Shown: positions 52,383 through 64,000, counted from the first letter of the stretch. The stretch is DNA of 64,000 bases from Halicephalobus mephisto (GCA_009193035.1 SWDT01000406.1:62001-126000), one strand, 5' to 3'. Notes: generated by a model from the letters alone, not told the origin. Translations and numbers: made by a program.

Positions 52383-52440
52383 CGATGGATGGGTCGATGG
52401 ATAAGTCGATGGATAGGTCAATGGATGGGTCGATGGACTG
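52383..52440. repeat. GATGGATGGGTC minisatellite
   Basis: Five 11-12-bp units of the type GATGGATGGGTC / GATGGATAAGTC stand in tandem. Confidence 0.8.
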
Positions 52441-52859
52441 TTATTTTCGGGCGTTTAGTAGGGACATCTGAGCAAATGAATTCATTGTCTTGTTCGCTTG
52501 CGTCGTTGAGAGAGTCGAGGAGGTGATTTGGCCGTTGCGTTTTGCGCAACTCGTGAGCACCAAAGAGAAATTGTACATACAAACCGATTTTGAGAGACAT
52601 CTTGGTCAAAATCTGTTTACGACTTTGAATTCTATTGTATTTTATAAAAATAAAGTTTTCGAAAAATTGAAGTAAATTTAAAATAATTTTTAAAAAAATA
52701 AAATTTCAAAACGAAATTTAAAAATATTTTAAATTTTTCAATGTTCGAAAAATTAAGATCGAACATGTCCGAGTACTGTTTTCTCATCTATCCCAAAAAT
52801 GCTCAAAAATAAAGACCCTCAAGGACCCCCTTACACCTGTCCCCAAATCGTTTCGAAAT

Positions 52860-53085
52860 TTTTATTTTTTAAATTTTTATTAACAGAAATTTATTTAAAG
52901 ACTTATTTTTTTAATTTTTATTAACAAAAATTTATTTAAAGACTTATTTTTTAATATTTATTAACAAAACTTTATTTAAAAATTTATTTTTTAAATATTT
53001 ATTAACAAAAATTTACTTAAAAATTTATTTTTTTAATTTTTATTAACAAAAATTTATTTAAAAATTTATTTTATTGAATAAAGAA
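52860..53085. repeat. Tandem repeat, ~40-bp unit
   Basis: Units of the form TTTTTATTAACAAAAATTTA followed by TTTAAAGACTTATTTTTTAA repeat about five times. Confidence 0.75.
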
Positions 53086-54539
53086 GTCTCTTTGGGACTC
53101 TTTTATTTCGTCTGTAAATTATTTAAAAATTTTCTATTTTTTTATCGAATTAAAAATAATTTTTTCTGAGAATTTTTTTGTTTTATTTTTAAACTCCTTC
53201 GAAATTTCAATTTTTTCTTTATTTACCATTGAAGATTTATTTTCTACCGAATTAAAAAAAGATTTCTTTAAAAATTTCCCTGACCTATCTCGAAATCACT
53301 TCAAAATATCCTTTTTGCCCACTATCAATGATTTATTTAAGGATTTTTTTGTTTAATTAAAAAAATTTCCTAAGAACTCTTTATTTTTAAATTTTTTGAT
53401 TTTTTAAATTTTTTCAAGATTTTTATTTTTTTTAAAATTTATCATTAATAATTTGTTTAAAAATTTTTTATTAAATTGAAAAAAATTTCAAAGAATTTTT
53501 TACTTTATTTTTAAACTTTTTCGAAATTTTTATTTTTTAAAATTAACTTTTAAAAATTTATTTTTTATCCAATTAAAAAGTTCCCTAAGAACTTTTTTAT
53601 CCTATCCCTGAACGTCTTCGAAATTTTCTATTTTTTTACCCATCATCGAAGATTTATTTTTCGTCGAATTAAAAAAAGATTTCCGTAGGCATTTTTACCC
53701 TGTTTTTTAAATCGAAAATCTCCCGTTTTTATATCCACTATCAACGATTTATTTAAGGATCTTCTTCATCGAATTCAAGAGGGGTTTCTTCCTTCTGAAT
53801 CCGAATTTTCCAAGAAAAACTTTTAAAATTATTTTAATTCGACAAATAAAAAGTAAATTTTCGAAATTTTTGTTGGACTTAAATTTTTTGTTTTGTTCGA
53901 AAATCAAAAGTGAAAATTTAATTCAAAAATAAAAAAATTTAATTTTTTAAAAATTGCGAAATGTGACAAAAATATAAAATTGTAATTTGCCCGGACAAAT
54001 TAAAAAATGAACAACTTGTCCAATCAATTTTTTCAATAAAAACCTTAGAAAATAACTTCGACAAAGTCAGAATAAATATTAATTCCTTTTTTACCAAAAA
54101 ATAAATCATTTTCGAATATTTTAACTAAGGTTATCATTGAGAAAATTAACAGCAAATTGCAACTTTATAAAAATATAAGATGGAAAAAATATATAAGAGG
54201 AAAAATAGAGGAGGAAAAATAGAAGAGGAAAAATATGAGGGAAAATATATAAGATAAAAAAATATAAAATGAAGAAAATATGAGCTTGAAAAAATATAAA
54301 AGAAAAATATAAAATAGAAAATATATAAAATAGAATAAATATAAGATAGAATAAATATAAGATGGAAAAATATAAGAGGAAAAAAATTAAACCAATTATG
54401 GTATCCTAAAATCTTGTATAGTGTTGTTATCACCTTACCCTAGATGCCTAAGCCCAATCCCAAAAACCGATTTCCACACATAATTAGCAATTTATCTCAT
54501 ACCTTATATTTCTTCTTCTTATATTTTTTCCATTCATAG

Positions 54540-54645
54540 AAAAATATAACATAATTGTCACATTTTTCATGAATATTTAACTTTTGTCAAAAAAATTAAA
54601 AATAATAATTACAATTTACATTTTTAATAATTAAAAAATTACTTT
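54540..54645. repeat. Dispersed ~140-bp repeat, truncated copy
   Basis: Includes GTCACATTTTTCATGAATAT and AATAATAATTACAATTTACA in the same order as in the copies at 1229 and 59395; a smaller piece lies at about 53945-53990. Confidence 0.5.
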
Positions 54646-54879
54646 TTTGTATGAAAATTTACTATTTCATAAGATCAATTTTTAACTTTCAACATACTGT
54701 TTTCGAAGTTTATTTTACTTTTTTGAAAAAATTGTTTTCTTTATTTTTCGAATAAATCAAAGTTTAATTTTATAGATTTTCGACGGTAAACAAAGTAGCA
54801 AGGTCGTCGAAATTTAAAAAACGAAACACGAAAATCCGTTTTGAATAATTTCGAATTTTAAAATACTTTACATTTTTTA

Positions 54880-55840
54880 CATAATTCAATACAGTATCTA
54901 TTGTAGTAAATTATTTTCTAAAATAATTTTGAAAAATTTCGAAAATTAATTAAATACAAATTTTAAAAAAATAAAAATAATTTTAAATTCCGATTTTTAA
55001 AATTTTTTATGTAAATTTTAAAATTTTTCAGTCACAATTGCAACTGTGACGAATTATTTTTTGAAATAAGTTTTGAAAAAACTATAAAAATTTGTTCAAA
55101 ATTCGCCAAATTAGAAAGAATTAAAATTTCGATTATTTATGTCCTTCGGTTACGGTTCCACTGTAATAGAATATTTTTTGAAGTGATTTATGAAAAAATA
55201 AAAATATCAAAAATGTTAGTTAAATTAAAGTGGTTTTAAGTTTAAATTTTTTGAACATTTTATATTTATTTTTATATTTTTCAATTACGTTATTTATTAA
55301 AATAGAATGTTTTTTAAAACAACTTTAGAAAATCATATCACATATTAGTCAAAATTAAATAACTTAAATTTTCGATTTTTAAACATTTTATATGTGTTTT
55401 ATATCCCTCAATTGTAGTATTTATTATGGTAGAATTTCCTTCGAAAATAAGTTTAAAAGATTATAAAAATAAAAATAAAATTAATTGAATTAAAGTAATT
55501 TTGAATTTTGATTTTTTGAACATTCTATATATGTTTTATATCCCTCAATTGTAGTATTTATTACGGTAGAATTTCCTTCAAAAATAAGTTTAGAAAATTA
55601 TAAAAATAATATTAATTGAATTAAAGAAATTTTAAACTTTCGATTTTTTGAACATGTTGTATATGTTTTATATTCCTCAATTGCAGTATTTATTACGGTA
55701 GAATTTCCTTCAAAAATAAGTTTAGAAAATTACAAACATAAAAATAATATTAATTGAATTAAAGAAATTTTAAACTTTCGATTTTTTGAACATGTTGTAT
55801 ATGTTTTATATCCCTCAATTGCACTATCTATTGCAGTCGA
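54880..55840. repeat. Minisatellite, ~110-135-bp unit
   Basis: Units with ATGTTTTATATCCCTCAATT, GTAGTATTTATTACGGTAGA and ATTTCCTTCAAAAATAAGTT repeat to the right edge. The last three or four copies (55400-55835) are nearly identical, earlier ones are increasingly diverged. Confidence 0.75.
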
Positions 55841-56098
55841 TTAGTCTCGAAAGTAAAACCTGTAACCTTTACACAGCTCCATCCATTCCTCGCGGACCCT
55901 CTTGAAAAACGGAGATTTTTCGGTCAGCTGACAAATGAATTTTTTTAAGAAAAAAGTAAAACTAAAAAATTTAAGATTTTTAATCCTTTGTCTAACGTTC
56001 TTGTTTTTTGACTTCTGAAATCTGTTTATTCGATCAGTGACGTCATTGCAGTCCATTTTCCGTGAGTCATCCGGTTCGTCGCGGATCAATGGCCACAT
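55841..56098 (-). CDS. Small basic protein, hypothetical
   Basis: A frame of 85 codons from ATG with balanced composition at both ends (MWPLIRDEPDDSRKMDCNDV and RVREEWMELCKGYRFYFRD). The middle is AT-rich and may be an intron: GTTAGACAAAGG at about 55999 and TTTGTCAG at about 55924 would join KSKNKN to LTEKSPFF in phase. It abuts the 55.4-55.8 kb minisatellite on its 3' side. No family recognised. Confidence 0.35.
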   Translation of the reverse strand: MWPLIRDEPDDSRKMDCNDVTDRINRFQKSKNKNVRQRIKNLKFFSFTFFLKKFICQLTEKSPFFKRVREEWMELCKGYRFYFRD

Positions 56099-57749
56099 GG
56101 CTTTCGTTATTCGATATCCCAGTCTGCATGTGCACTCTCGGTTAGCACTTTTCCTCCGGCTATTAGTGCTAGTTTTAGTTTCTAATGATTAAAATTACTT
56201 TTTTCGACAATTTCACTTTGAAAATTGATCGATTCGTGTCCCTTTCCATTGGAAACGAGAGTACTGACAAGGTTCCGTTCCCAAAACCAGTTTCATCTGG
56301 CCCAAGTGATGTTTTTTGGTCCTGGTCACAAAAACGAAATTCACTCATAAACAAAAATATATCCAGGACCTTTTCTAAAGAACATATAACGTACTCTTTA
56401 AATTACTTTTTAAAATTCTTTAAAATTATTGTTTAAATTACTTTTTAAAATTCTTTAAAATTATTTTTTAAATTACTTTTTAAATTGTTTTTAAAATTCT
56501 TTAAAATTATTTTTTTAAATTCTTTAAAATTACTTTTTAAAATTTTTTTAAAATTATTTTTTAAATTACTTTTTAAATTTTTTAAATAAAGAAATCTTTG
56601 ATTTTCTGGAATTTTAGAAAAATATAGATATAATCGAAAATTTTTCCAGAAAAGATACGGGATAAGATTTAAAGTATTTTTTTAATTTTAAAAACTCTAA
56701 AGTTAAAAAATTTTTTCCGATTTTTCGGATTTTAGATATAATCGAAAATTTTTAAAAAAAAATATTTTTAAAATTTTTAAAAAAATTTGTGAAGATTTTC
56801 GAAATTTTATAATTTTACAAGTTTTTAGAATTTTAAAAAATAAAAAAAATATTTTTAAAATTTTCGATTTTAAAAAAATTAAAAAAAAATATTTTTTTTA
56901 ATTTTTGAAATTTTGGAATTTTATAATTTTTGAAGTTTTTAGAATTAATTAGAATATTCTAAAATGTTCAGAAATTTTCCAAACTTTTTTGGAAATTTAC
57001 AATCAACATTTAAAATTTTGAATTTTGAAAATCAAAAACTTAAAAAAATAAAATTTTAAATTTTTATATAATTTTGAAACAAAATTATCTCTTCTAAATT
57101 TTTTTATATTTGTATTTTTAGTCCACCGATCCCTATTTTGTCTTCAAAATTGGTCTTCAAAAAAAAAATCTGTGTCAATCTTCTTCGAGATTCTTTTTTG
57201 CGAGTAAAAGATGAAACAAATTGTCCTTGAAAAAAAGATCGACTCTAATTGACCGAGTTTGATGGACATTTGTAGTTTCAAAGTTCTGATGTCAATCAAA
57301 TTTATTCTTTCGTTTTTAGTCCGATAAGGATTTTTCGGGCATGTTTGTTATCAGTTTCTGGAACTTGGTCTTTTTTTTGGAGCTTATTTGGTCTTTGGAA
57401 AATATTCTTTAAGATGTAATTCATTAAAATAAAAATAAAAATAAAAATAAATTTTGAAAAATCCGATAAAATTTTAATTAATTCTAAAATATCGAAAATT
57501 TTGAATTTCAGCCAAAGGAAATGAGTATTTTGTTGAACAAAAAAATCCCCAAAAGACAATTTTTGAAGTTTAAAAAAGTTATTTTTGGAGGTATTTTTAA
57601 TCTTAAATAATTGTATATTTGGTTATCTTGGATTTTTGTGATTTGATGCCCTAACTTAAAAGTCAATAAAGAAAATTGATGAAATTCCAATTTTTCGAAA
57701 AATAAAAAATTATAAAATATAATTAATTTAATGTATTTTCGATCATCGA
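56099..57749. other. AT-rich spacer
   Basis: Begins with a mixed-composition patch (56100-56390) whose plus-strand frame 56185-56436 has no recognisable content, then simple T/A-rich repeats such as AAATTACTTTTTAAAATTCT (56390-56600). No supported gene. Confidence 0.4.
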
Positions 57750-58720
57750 AATACTCTATCAGATCTCAAAAATAAAATAAACTTCTCCTTGTTGAAGATC
57801 TTAGAAAACCAAATCCTTCCTTATTAGTCGATTTTCGATCATCCAAGTACCCTATCTCAACCGATTTTTAAAAGTAATTAATTTCCTCCTGAAATCATAA
57901 AAAATAAATCCCTTTTTATCTTGTTTTTTAATTTTCGGTCGCTTAATTACTCTATCAGATCTCAAAAATAAAATAAACTTCTCCTTGTTGAAAATCTTAG
58001 AAAACCAAATCCTTCCTTATTAGTCGATTTTCGATCATCCAAGTACCCTACTTCAACCGATTTTTAACAGTAATTAATTTTCCCCTTTCTGAAATCATAA
58101 AAAAATAAATTTTTTTTATCAAGTTTTTCAATTTTCGATCATCCAAGTACTCTATCAGATCTCAAAAATAAAGTAATTTTCTCCTTGTCGAAGATCTTAG
58201 AAAATCAAATTTCTCCTTGTTGGTCGATTTTCGATCATTCAAGTACCCTATCTCAACCGATTTTTAACAGTAATTAATTTCCTCCTGAAATCATAAAAAA
58301 ATAAATTTTTTTTATCAAGTTTTTCAATTTTCGATCATCCAAGTACTCTATCAGATCTCAAAAATAAAGTAATTTTCTCCTTGTCGAAGATCTTAGAAAA
58401 TCAAATTTCTCCTTGTTGGTCGATTTTCGATCATCCAAGTACCCTACCTCAACCGATTTTTAACAGTAATTAATTTCCTCCTGAAATCATAAAAAAATAA
58501 ATTTTTTTATCAAGTTTTTCAATTTTCGGTCGCTTAATTACTCTATCAGATCTCAAAAATAAAGTAATGTTGTTGAAGATCTTAGAAAACCAAATCCCTC
58601 CTTATTAGTCGATTTTCGATCATCCAAGTACCCTATCTCAACCCATTTTTGGAGAAGAATTAATTGCCCCCTTTCTGAGATCTTAGAAAATTAAATTCTT
58701 TATCTTGTTTGTCGATTTTC
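57750..58720. repeat. Minisatellite, ~195-200-bp unit, five copies
   Basis: The marker CTCTATCAGATCTCAAAAAT appears near 57753, 57950, 58151, 58345 and 58541. Each unit also has TCGATTTTCGATCATCCAAG and CAACCGATTTTTAACAGTAA. Copies three and four are almost identical, which points to recent expansion. Confidence 0.85.
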
Positions 58721-58918
58721 AGTTTTTTTTTCGATTTATGACCTCTACTTCCTTCCGAAATCCCCGACTATTGTAATTGCCTCAAATTAACGGAGTCCGA
58801 AATGCCAAAACGAATCATGAAGATCAGATCACCGATGCGGCACTTCTTTTCGGCACTTGTCTATTCAAATCAGTCTTTCCAATTCCGACTGATCCGATCT
58901 TTTTCGGAATTGATCCGT

Positions 58919-59152
58919 TTAGGTGTTTTTTGTCAACGTATTCAAGTCGCCTCCCTCCGATTGCCTGCTGAATAAATTTCCGATTTTTAAAACCCCATGA
59001 GTAGGAGGCAATGTTGACCTTTTGACTTCCAATTTGGAAGGTTTGATTGATAGAGTGGAGATCACCATTATCACAGGCTGATCATTATCTTTCGAAACTG
59101 TCCTTGTCTCTGACCTCATTAGTTTCTGTTTATTGCATGCAGCAATCTTCAT
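58919..59152 (-). CDS. Hypothetical small protein
   Basis: A frame of 77 codons from ATG (MKIAACNKQKLMRSETRTVS and PVIMVISTLSIKPSKLEVKR) with more balanced composition than its flanks. A GTCAACATTG donor-like site occurs after VKR, so it may be a first exon. A plus-strand frame over 58777-58971 overlaps its end. Nothing else supports it. Confidence 0.3.
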   Translation of the reverse strand: MKIAACNKQKLMRSETRTVSKDNDQPVIMVISTLSIKPSKLEVKRSTLPPTHGVLKIGNLFSRQSEGGDLNTLTKNT

Positions 59153-59394
59153 TTGTTTACGATTTTAATTTAGGAAGACCGATTGCGCACTTTTGATTCG
59201 ACCAATGTGGTCGGGTTGGGGTGTAAAACTGTTCGGAAATTTTTTCTGCCTTAGGGTATGCTTTAGAACGGGATTTATTGTTTTAGATGGCTGTTGTTGC
59301 AGAAACAGTTTTTATAGAATGCAGAGTGTTCCCCATTTCTGTATCTAAAAAAAATCAGATCAGGATTTCTATTTTTCGAAAATTCTTACTGTAC

Positions 59395-59545
59395 AAAAAA
59401 AAGCGTAACTTTTAGATTCTTAAAAATTGCGAAATATGACAAAAATATAACATAATCGTTAAATTTTTCATGGATATTTGACTTTTGTAAAGAAAATTAA
59501 AAAATAATAATTTCGATTCACATTTTTAATAATCCAAAAGTTACG
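59395..59545. repeat. Dispersed ~140-bp repeat, most complete copy
   Basis: Starts GCGTAACTTTTAGATTC and ends CCAAAAGTTACGTTTTT, giving a clear inverted pair of ends. The centre has TTTTTCATGGATATTTGACT. Confidence 0.65.
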
Positions 59546-60584
59546 TTTTTTTGCTTAGGATGTTTTAAAAAAGTAAGTTACCCATGGTTGATTTTAGGAA
59601 GATTTTGATCAGAATTTATATTTTTGGAAACTTATTACTGTAAGACACAAAGTGTTCTCCGTTTTGTTTATGGAAGAATTTCGATCAAAATTTATGGTTT
59701 TGGAAAATTTTTAGGAAATTCTGAAAAAAATAAAACGATTCATACTTGTTTAAAGAAATTTTTGTTTTTTTAAAGTTATTACTGTAGAGGTTTGACAGAG
59801 TACAAAGTGTTCCCCGTTTTGTTTATGAAAATATTTTAAATAGAATCTGTAATTTTAGAACATTCTTACTTCAAAGAGCTCTAAAAAGTAAAAAAGTATC
59901 TTCGATTTGAGGAAAATTTCGATGAAAATTTATTTTTAAAAAGTCATTATTCTAGAAAAAACTGACAAGACATAGTGTTCCCTTGTCTCTGAAAACAGAC
60001 TTCCAATTGAAGTTTGTTATTTAAAAAGTTCCATTACTGTATAAAAACCAAAAAAAATTAAAGTTTTTTATGAAATTTTAAAAAAAGTAAAAAAAAATTA
60101 AAGTTTTTTATGAAATTAAAAAAAATTAAAAAAATTAGTTTTTTATGAAATTTTAAAAAATTATCATTCTACAGTATTTTTTGCTTTTTTAGGAAGAAAC
60201 TTTTTGTTCCCGGAGATAATTGTTCTAAATTCCGTTGAATTTTATAAAATTGTGAATAACATCACATAGGTAATCTTCTTAAACTTTCTCTTTTTCCCAA
60301 GTCTGTGACTCAGAATTCCTTCTTCAAATTTCTATTTCACAATCATCTTTAAATTTTTCAAAATCACTTTTGTCGGATTTTTGCTTTGGAAAATTTTTTA
60401 GAATTTCTACTTAAAAATTATTTTTTTAGAATTCTTATTTAAAAATGAGTTTTTTTTAAATTTTATCTAAAAGTAGTTTTTTTAGAATTTCATCGAAAAA
60501 AACTTTCTTTTTAGGATTTATATTTGAAAATAACTTTCTAAAATTCTTATCTAAAAGTAGTTTTTTTTAAATTTTGTCTAAAAA

Positions 60585-60870
60585 TAACTTTTTAAAGATT
60601 TTCATCTAAAAATTTTTTGAAAATTTTTTAATTTAAACGTCCTACTCTAAAAAATTACTTTTTTAAAGATTTTCATCTAAAAAATTTTTGAAAATTTTTT
60701 ATTTTAGACGTCTTACTCTAAAAAATTACTTTTTTAAAGATTTTCATCTAAAAAATTTTTGAAAATTTTTTATTTTAAACGTCCTACTCTAAAAAATAAC
60801 TTTTTTTAAGATTTTCATCTAAAAATTTTTGAAAATTTTTTATTTTAAACGTCTTACTCTAAGATCTCCA
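60585..60870. repeat. Tandem repeat, ~66-bp unit
   Basis: Four units of AAAGATTTTCATCTAAAAAT then GAAAATTTTTTATTTTAAAC and GTCCTACTCTAAAAAATTAC. Confidence 0.75.
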
Positions 60871-61679
60871 TCTCGAAAGAACCCTTTTCTGAATCTCCTA
60901 AATCCCTACCCTAAATATCCGCTCTAGAACCACCTTTTCCTAAATATCTACTCCAAGATCCCTTTTCAAGGTCTTGTTTCATCCGTCTTCCGGAATGCAA
61001 ATTCCCTTCACTTTTGCAGCAGTATCCCGAAAGAAAAACGGTCGTCACTTGACCGACTTTTGCCTGTATTCTCCAGCTGAATTTTTGCTTATCATTTTCC
61101 CGTGAAAAAATGAATCAATTTTTCGTCCGTTTTTCGTTTGTACATATTTCGGATTTTATTGTGATGAAAAAAAATTGATTTTTAACAAAATTTTAAATAT
61201 TTTAAAAAATGAGTTTATTTTTATTTAATAAATCCATCATAATCCGACGAGATTTTACATTTTAAACATGTTTATCCCGAATCTTTTTCGCCACCGCTTT
61301 TTGCGGAACAGGAAATGAAAATTTTTGTTTGTTCTTCAAATTTAAAAGAGAAACACCAACATTGGATTATTTCGACAGGGACATTTTTCGTTTCAGGACC
61401 TTATGAAAAATCCCTTTTTAAATTTCCATATAATTGTTTTATTTTTTAAATATTTTTATTCATAAATATATTTTTTAAGTATTTTTATTCATAAATATAT
61501 TTTTCAATTTCAAGTTTTTCTAAAAATAATATTTTAATTGGAATTTTCGAAAAAACAAAAATTCCGTTTAATGGCTTTTGAACGGAAAATATGCTTTATC
61601 TTTGAAATAATCAGTTCGATATCTCTTAAAAAATAAACATCAAATTGACTAGATTCTGACAAGAAACCAAATTCCATCC

Positions 61680-61890
61680 GGGAATCAAAAAATTAATTTT
61701 TTTTAGATTTTTCACAAAAAAAATAATTTTTTTTAGATATTTTACAAAAATTATTTTTTTGGATTTTTTACAAAAATTATTTTTTTTAGATATTTTACAA
61801 AAATTATTTTTTTGGATTTTTTACAAAAATTATTTTTTTGAATTTTTTACAAAAATAATTCTTTTAGATTTTCTAGAAAAATAGTAATTT
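61680..61890. repeat. Tandem repeat, ~27-bp unit
   Basis: Alternating TTTTTTAGATATTTTACAAA and TTTTTGGATTTTTTACAAAA units, about seven copies. Confidence 0.7.
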
Positions 61891-62450
61891 TATATAGATA
61901 CTTAAATTTGTGCTGACATTAAAAACATAAAAATCAACAAAAAACGAGATTTCAGTTGAAATTAAAACAAAAGAAATTAAAAACTCGTTCAAATACTCCC
62001 AAAGGGAAAATATGCCCTATTTTCGAAGTAATTTAAAATTGGAATTTTTTTTTTACAATCCGATATCCTGTATTTTAATTTTTTGTAGTCCTGAATTTTG
62101 CAAGAACAAAAAGCTGCAGAAAGTTTTAATTTTCGTTTTTGCGAGGAAATTTCAGCTGATCCGAACCGGTTTGACTAACTTGTATTAATTTTGTTCGAGG
62201 CTAATGAATGTTTTGAATTGGGTCCTGGATATCGCTGAAGAGGTCGTGTCTTTTCTGTGATCGGGATGAATTTTCTTAAACGCGAAAAGTAGATTTTATG
62301 TGAAAATTAAATTTTCAGACACAATGTGATCTCTAAAAGTAAATCTCGGCTTGGCTTAGGTCAATCCAAAATTGCCACTCCCAGCTTGGATCTGATGGAG
62401 CAGTCTTTCAACTATGGAATAGTACTGTACATTAATCTTCTGATCTTCGA

Positions 62451-62640
62451 ATTTTAACTTCACTTAAGAGGCCAAAGCGAAGCTGCCGTGTTGGGAACCT
62501 TCCACCGATCTCCCCTTCTCACGGATATTCCCGGCGACCCCTTCGCTAGAGCCCCTAACCACATGGCAAACGCCCATCGGAAATTGCCTTCTAATTTCCA
62601 CTGTGATTCGTCCAATTTTGGTTTCATCAGCTGTGATATA
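62451..62640. other. GC-rich coding-like block, both strands open
   Basis: On the minus strand an ATG at about 62629 opens a 55-codon frame (FRWAFAMWLGALAKGSPGIS; ends ASLWPLK) just after a TATCACAG acceptor-like site. On the plus strand the same block is open after TTAAG (AAVLGTFHRSPLLTDIPGDP). It could be an exon of the gene ending at 63970 or a separate small gene; the strand is undecided. Confidence 0.3.
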
Positions 62641-62699
62641 TTCTAAATATTTTATAGTTAAGGTTACTCCAGGGAAATTCTCCTATGACAGCAGAATGA

Positions 62700-63530
62700 A
62701 TCTTGTCCATCTTTCGGAATTTCAACTTCAATAACTTTTCTCAGAATTCCTTTTTCAAAATCGGTTTCCATAGATTCAACTTAGCTTTTATCAGCTAACA
62801 TTCTGCAAAAGTGAATTATTAGGAAATAGATTCTGAAGAAAGTTATCTACGTTTAAACCTTTATGTTACGACATAACATATACCACAGTTTGAGCTTCAA
62901 TAACTTTTCTCAGAATTCACTTTTCAAAATCTGTTTCCATAGATTCAACTTAGCTTTTATCAGCTAACATTATGCAAAAATGACTTTTTAGAAAATAGAT
63001 TCTGAAGAAAGTTATCTACGTTTAAACCTTTATGTTACGACATAACATATGTCACAGTTTGAGCTTCAATAACTTTTCTCAGAATTCACTTTTCAAAATC
63101 GGTTTCTATAGATTCAGCGTGACTTATATTAATTAAGATTCTATGAAAACAGAACTTTGGAAACATGAATTTTGAATGAGTTTATTCAAGTTGAAATCTT
63201 TGTCACAATAAGCATGTGTGATGCAATTTCAACTTAATTCCTTCAGAGTATAATTGTCAAATATCTATCTTCATAGCTTCAAAGCATTTTTTATTAATTA
63301 AGACTTTAAGAAAATAGAAATTCGAAAACCAGATTCTGAAGGGAATTATTCAAGTTGAAATCTCCATGCAACAATAAGCATGCGAAATGAAATTTCAACT
63401 TCAATAACTTCCTTCAAAATGTGTTTTTCGAAAATCTATTGTCATATATTCAAAACGCTTTTTATTATCTGAAATTCTCTGAAAATGGAATTTCGAAAAA
63501 TTGCTTCTGAAGAAGATTATTCAAATTGAA
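62700..63530. repeat. Minisatellite, ~160-180-bp unit
   Basis: Marker blocks CTTCAATAACTTTTCTCAGA, TCCATAGATTCAACTTAGCT and AAGTTATCTACGTTTAAACC repeat. The first three copies are very similar (62725, 62905, 63066), and two or three older ones follow. Confidence 0.75.
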
Positions 63531-63688
63531 CTCTGATCTACAATTACCACATACAAGATTCTTCGTTCTGTATCTTGGAGTTCCTGATGACTAGAAAATT
63601 TCTCAATTGAATCGATCTTGAAAAAAACAGATTGTTGCTCTCTTTGAATGTTCTCGAAAGTTGACTAAATAAAGTATGTAATTGTCAG

Positions 63689-63970
63689 TCCCCGGGGTTG
63701 GATTTGAATGAGAGCGTTGCTAAGGTAATTGAAGAAGAAGCTTGGGTAATGCGACGGAAGTTGCTTCAGACAGATTATCTCTCTTACCTTGTCCGTCAAT
63801 ACAAGCACAGAAACGGGGTAATTTAACTTTAGCCTGACTTGTGTGGATGAAACTGTAAACGGGATTTCTTTTTAGTCAAAATTCTTTTTTCATAGATATT
63901 GAGAAGTCAGAATAGTATGAGGAAGACAAAGGGACAGGAGATCCCCAGAGGGTGGGATTTTGAGATTTAG
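63689..63970 (+). CDS. Last two exons of an unidentified gene
   Basis: Exon 63689-63817 follows an ATTGTCAG acceptor and reads SPGLDLNESVAKVIEEEAWV, then MRRKLLQTDYLSYLVRQYKH. It ends at GGG|GTAATT and joins in phase to 63896-63970 (after TTTCATAG), which reads ILRSQNSMRKTKGQEIPRGW and stops at TAG. Together they give a 67-residue charged C-terminal part. Upstream exons were not found with confidence; the block at 62451-62640 is a candidate. No family recognised. Confidence 0.5.
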
Positions 63971-64000
63971 AAATAAAGTATTTAATTTGAGATTTTTCCT

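Larger units (their letters stand above)
51276..54880. other. AT-rich spacer with simple repeats
   Basis: Contains duplicated TTTCACTGTTTCTAA blocks (52027, 52170), a GATGGATGGGTC minisatellite (52383-52440), a ~40-bp array (52860-53085) and a purine-rich stretch (54170-54380, AGAGGAAAAATAGA units). A mixed-composition block at 52440-52600 has TTTTGCGCAACTCG and short frames on both strands. No supported gene. Confidence 0.45.
59153..62450. other. AT-rich, repeat-dominated spacer
   Basis: Includes the dispersed repeat at 59395-59545, repeated AGTGTTCCCCGTTTTGTTTA blocks (59650, 59803), and tandem arrays at 60585-60870 and 61680-61890. Mixed-composition patches at 60880-61090 and 62330-62430 carry short open stretches (for instance SKIATPSLDLMEQSFNYG after a GGCTTAG) but no model. 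Confidence 0.4.

Overview
The window is nuclear DNA of a nematode, most likely a free-living rhabditid-type species; the genus cannot be read from it. Genes are split by GT-AG introns with TTTCAG-type acceptors. Many start codons sit just after an acceptor-like AG, as in trans-spliced genes. A near-perfect SL1-type spliced-leader sequence lies at 16227. Introns and spacers are extremely AT-rich and full of minisatellites and short inverted-repeat elements. All exon models were joined by hand from splice signals and reading phase.

Layout. 1-3108 (-): 5' part of GART, the trifunctional purine-synthesis enzyme. 4435-9087 (+): a two-pore-domain (TWK) potassium channel. 9763-about 20905 (-): a TSC22/bunched-family gene with a compact 3' form and a string of upstream exons for a long form. 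Inside that span, on the + strand, are an SL1-like RNA sequence and a small three-exon secreted-peptide gene missed by simple ORF calling. 22917-24061 (-): a small multipass membrane protein, 142 bp behind eIF5B (24204-27569, -) in an operon-like arrangement. 28303-29701 (+): a divergent proteasomal ATPase of the Rpt2 type. It faces, 70 bp away, a degenerate TSSK-like protein kinase (29772-30811, -). 31622-35349 (+): a lysosomal-type serine carboxypeptidase.

From 35.4 to 39.4 kb lies a patchwork: exon-like fragments, a 3' gene fragment, and a recent 471-bp copy of part of the TWK channel gene fused to an older decayed copy. 39600-43034 (+): a secreted, proline/tyrosine-rich protein of unknown function. 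44766-46524 (-): a secreted BPI/LBP-type lipid-binding protein. From 46.5 kb to the right end there are few genes. This part holds minisatellites, inverted-repeat elements and a few short coding-like segments, ending with the last exons of an unidentified + strand gene at 63689-63970.

The genes do not form one pathway. The points of most biological interest are the Rpt2 paralogue, whose pore-loop aromatic residue and Walker A proline are changed; its neighbour kinase, whose glycine loop and activation-segment anchors are eroded; the nested secreted-peptide gene and SL1-like RNA within the TSC22 locus; and the recent TWK exon duplication with microhomology at its junctions.
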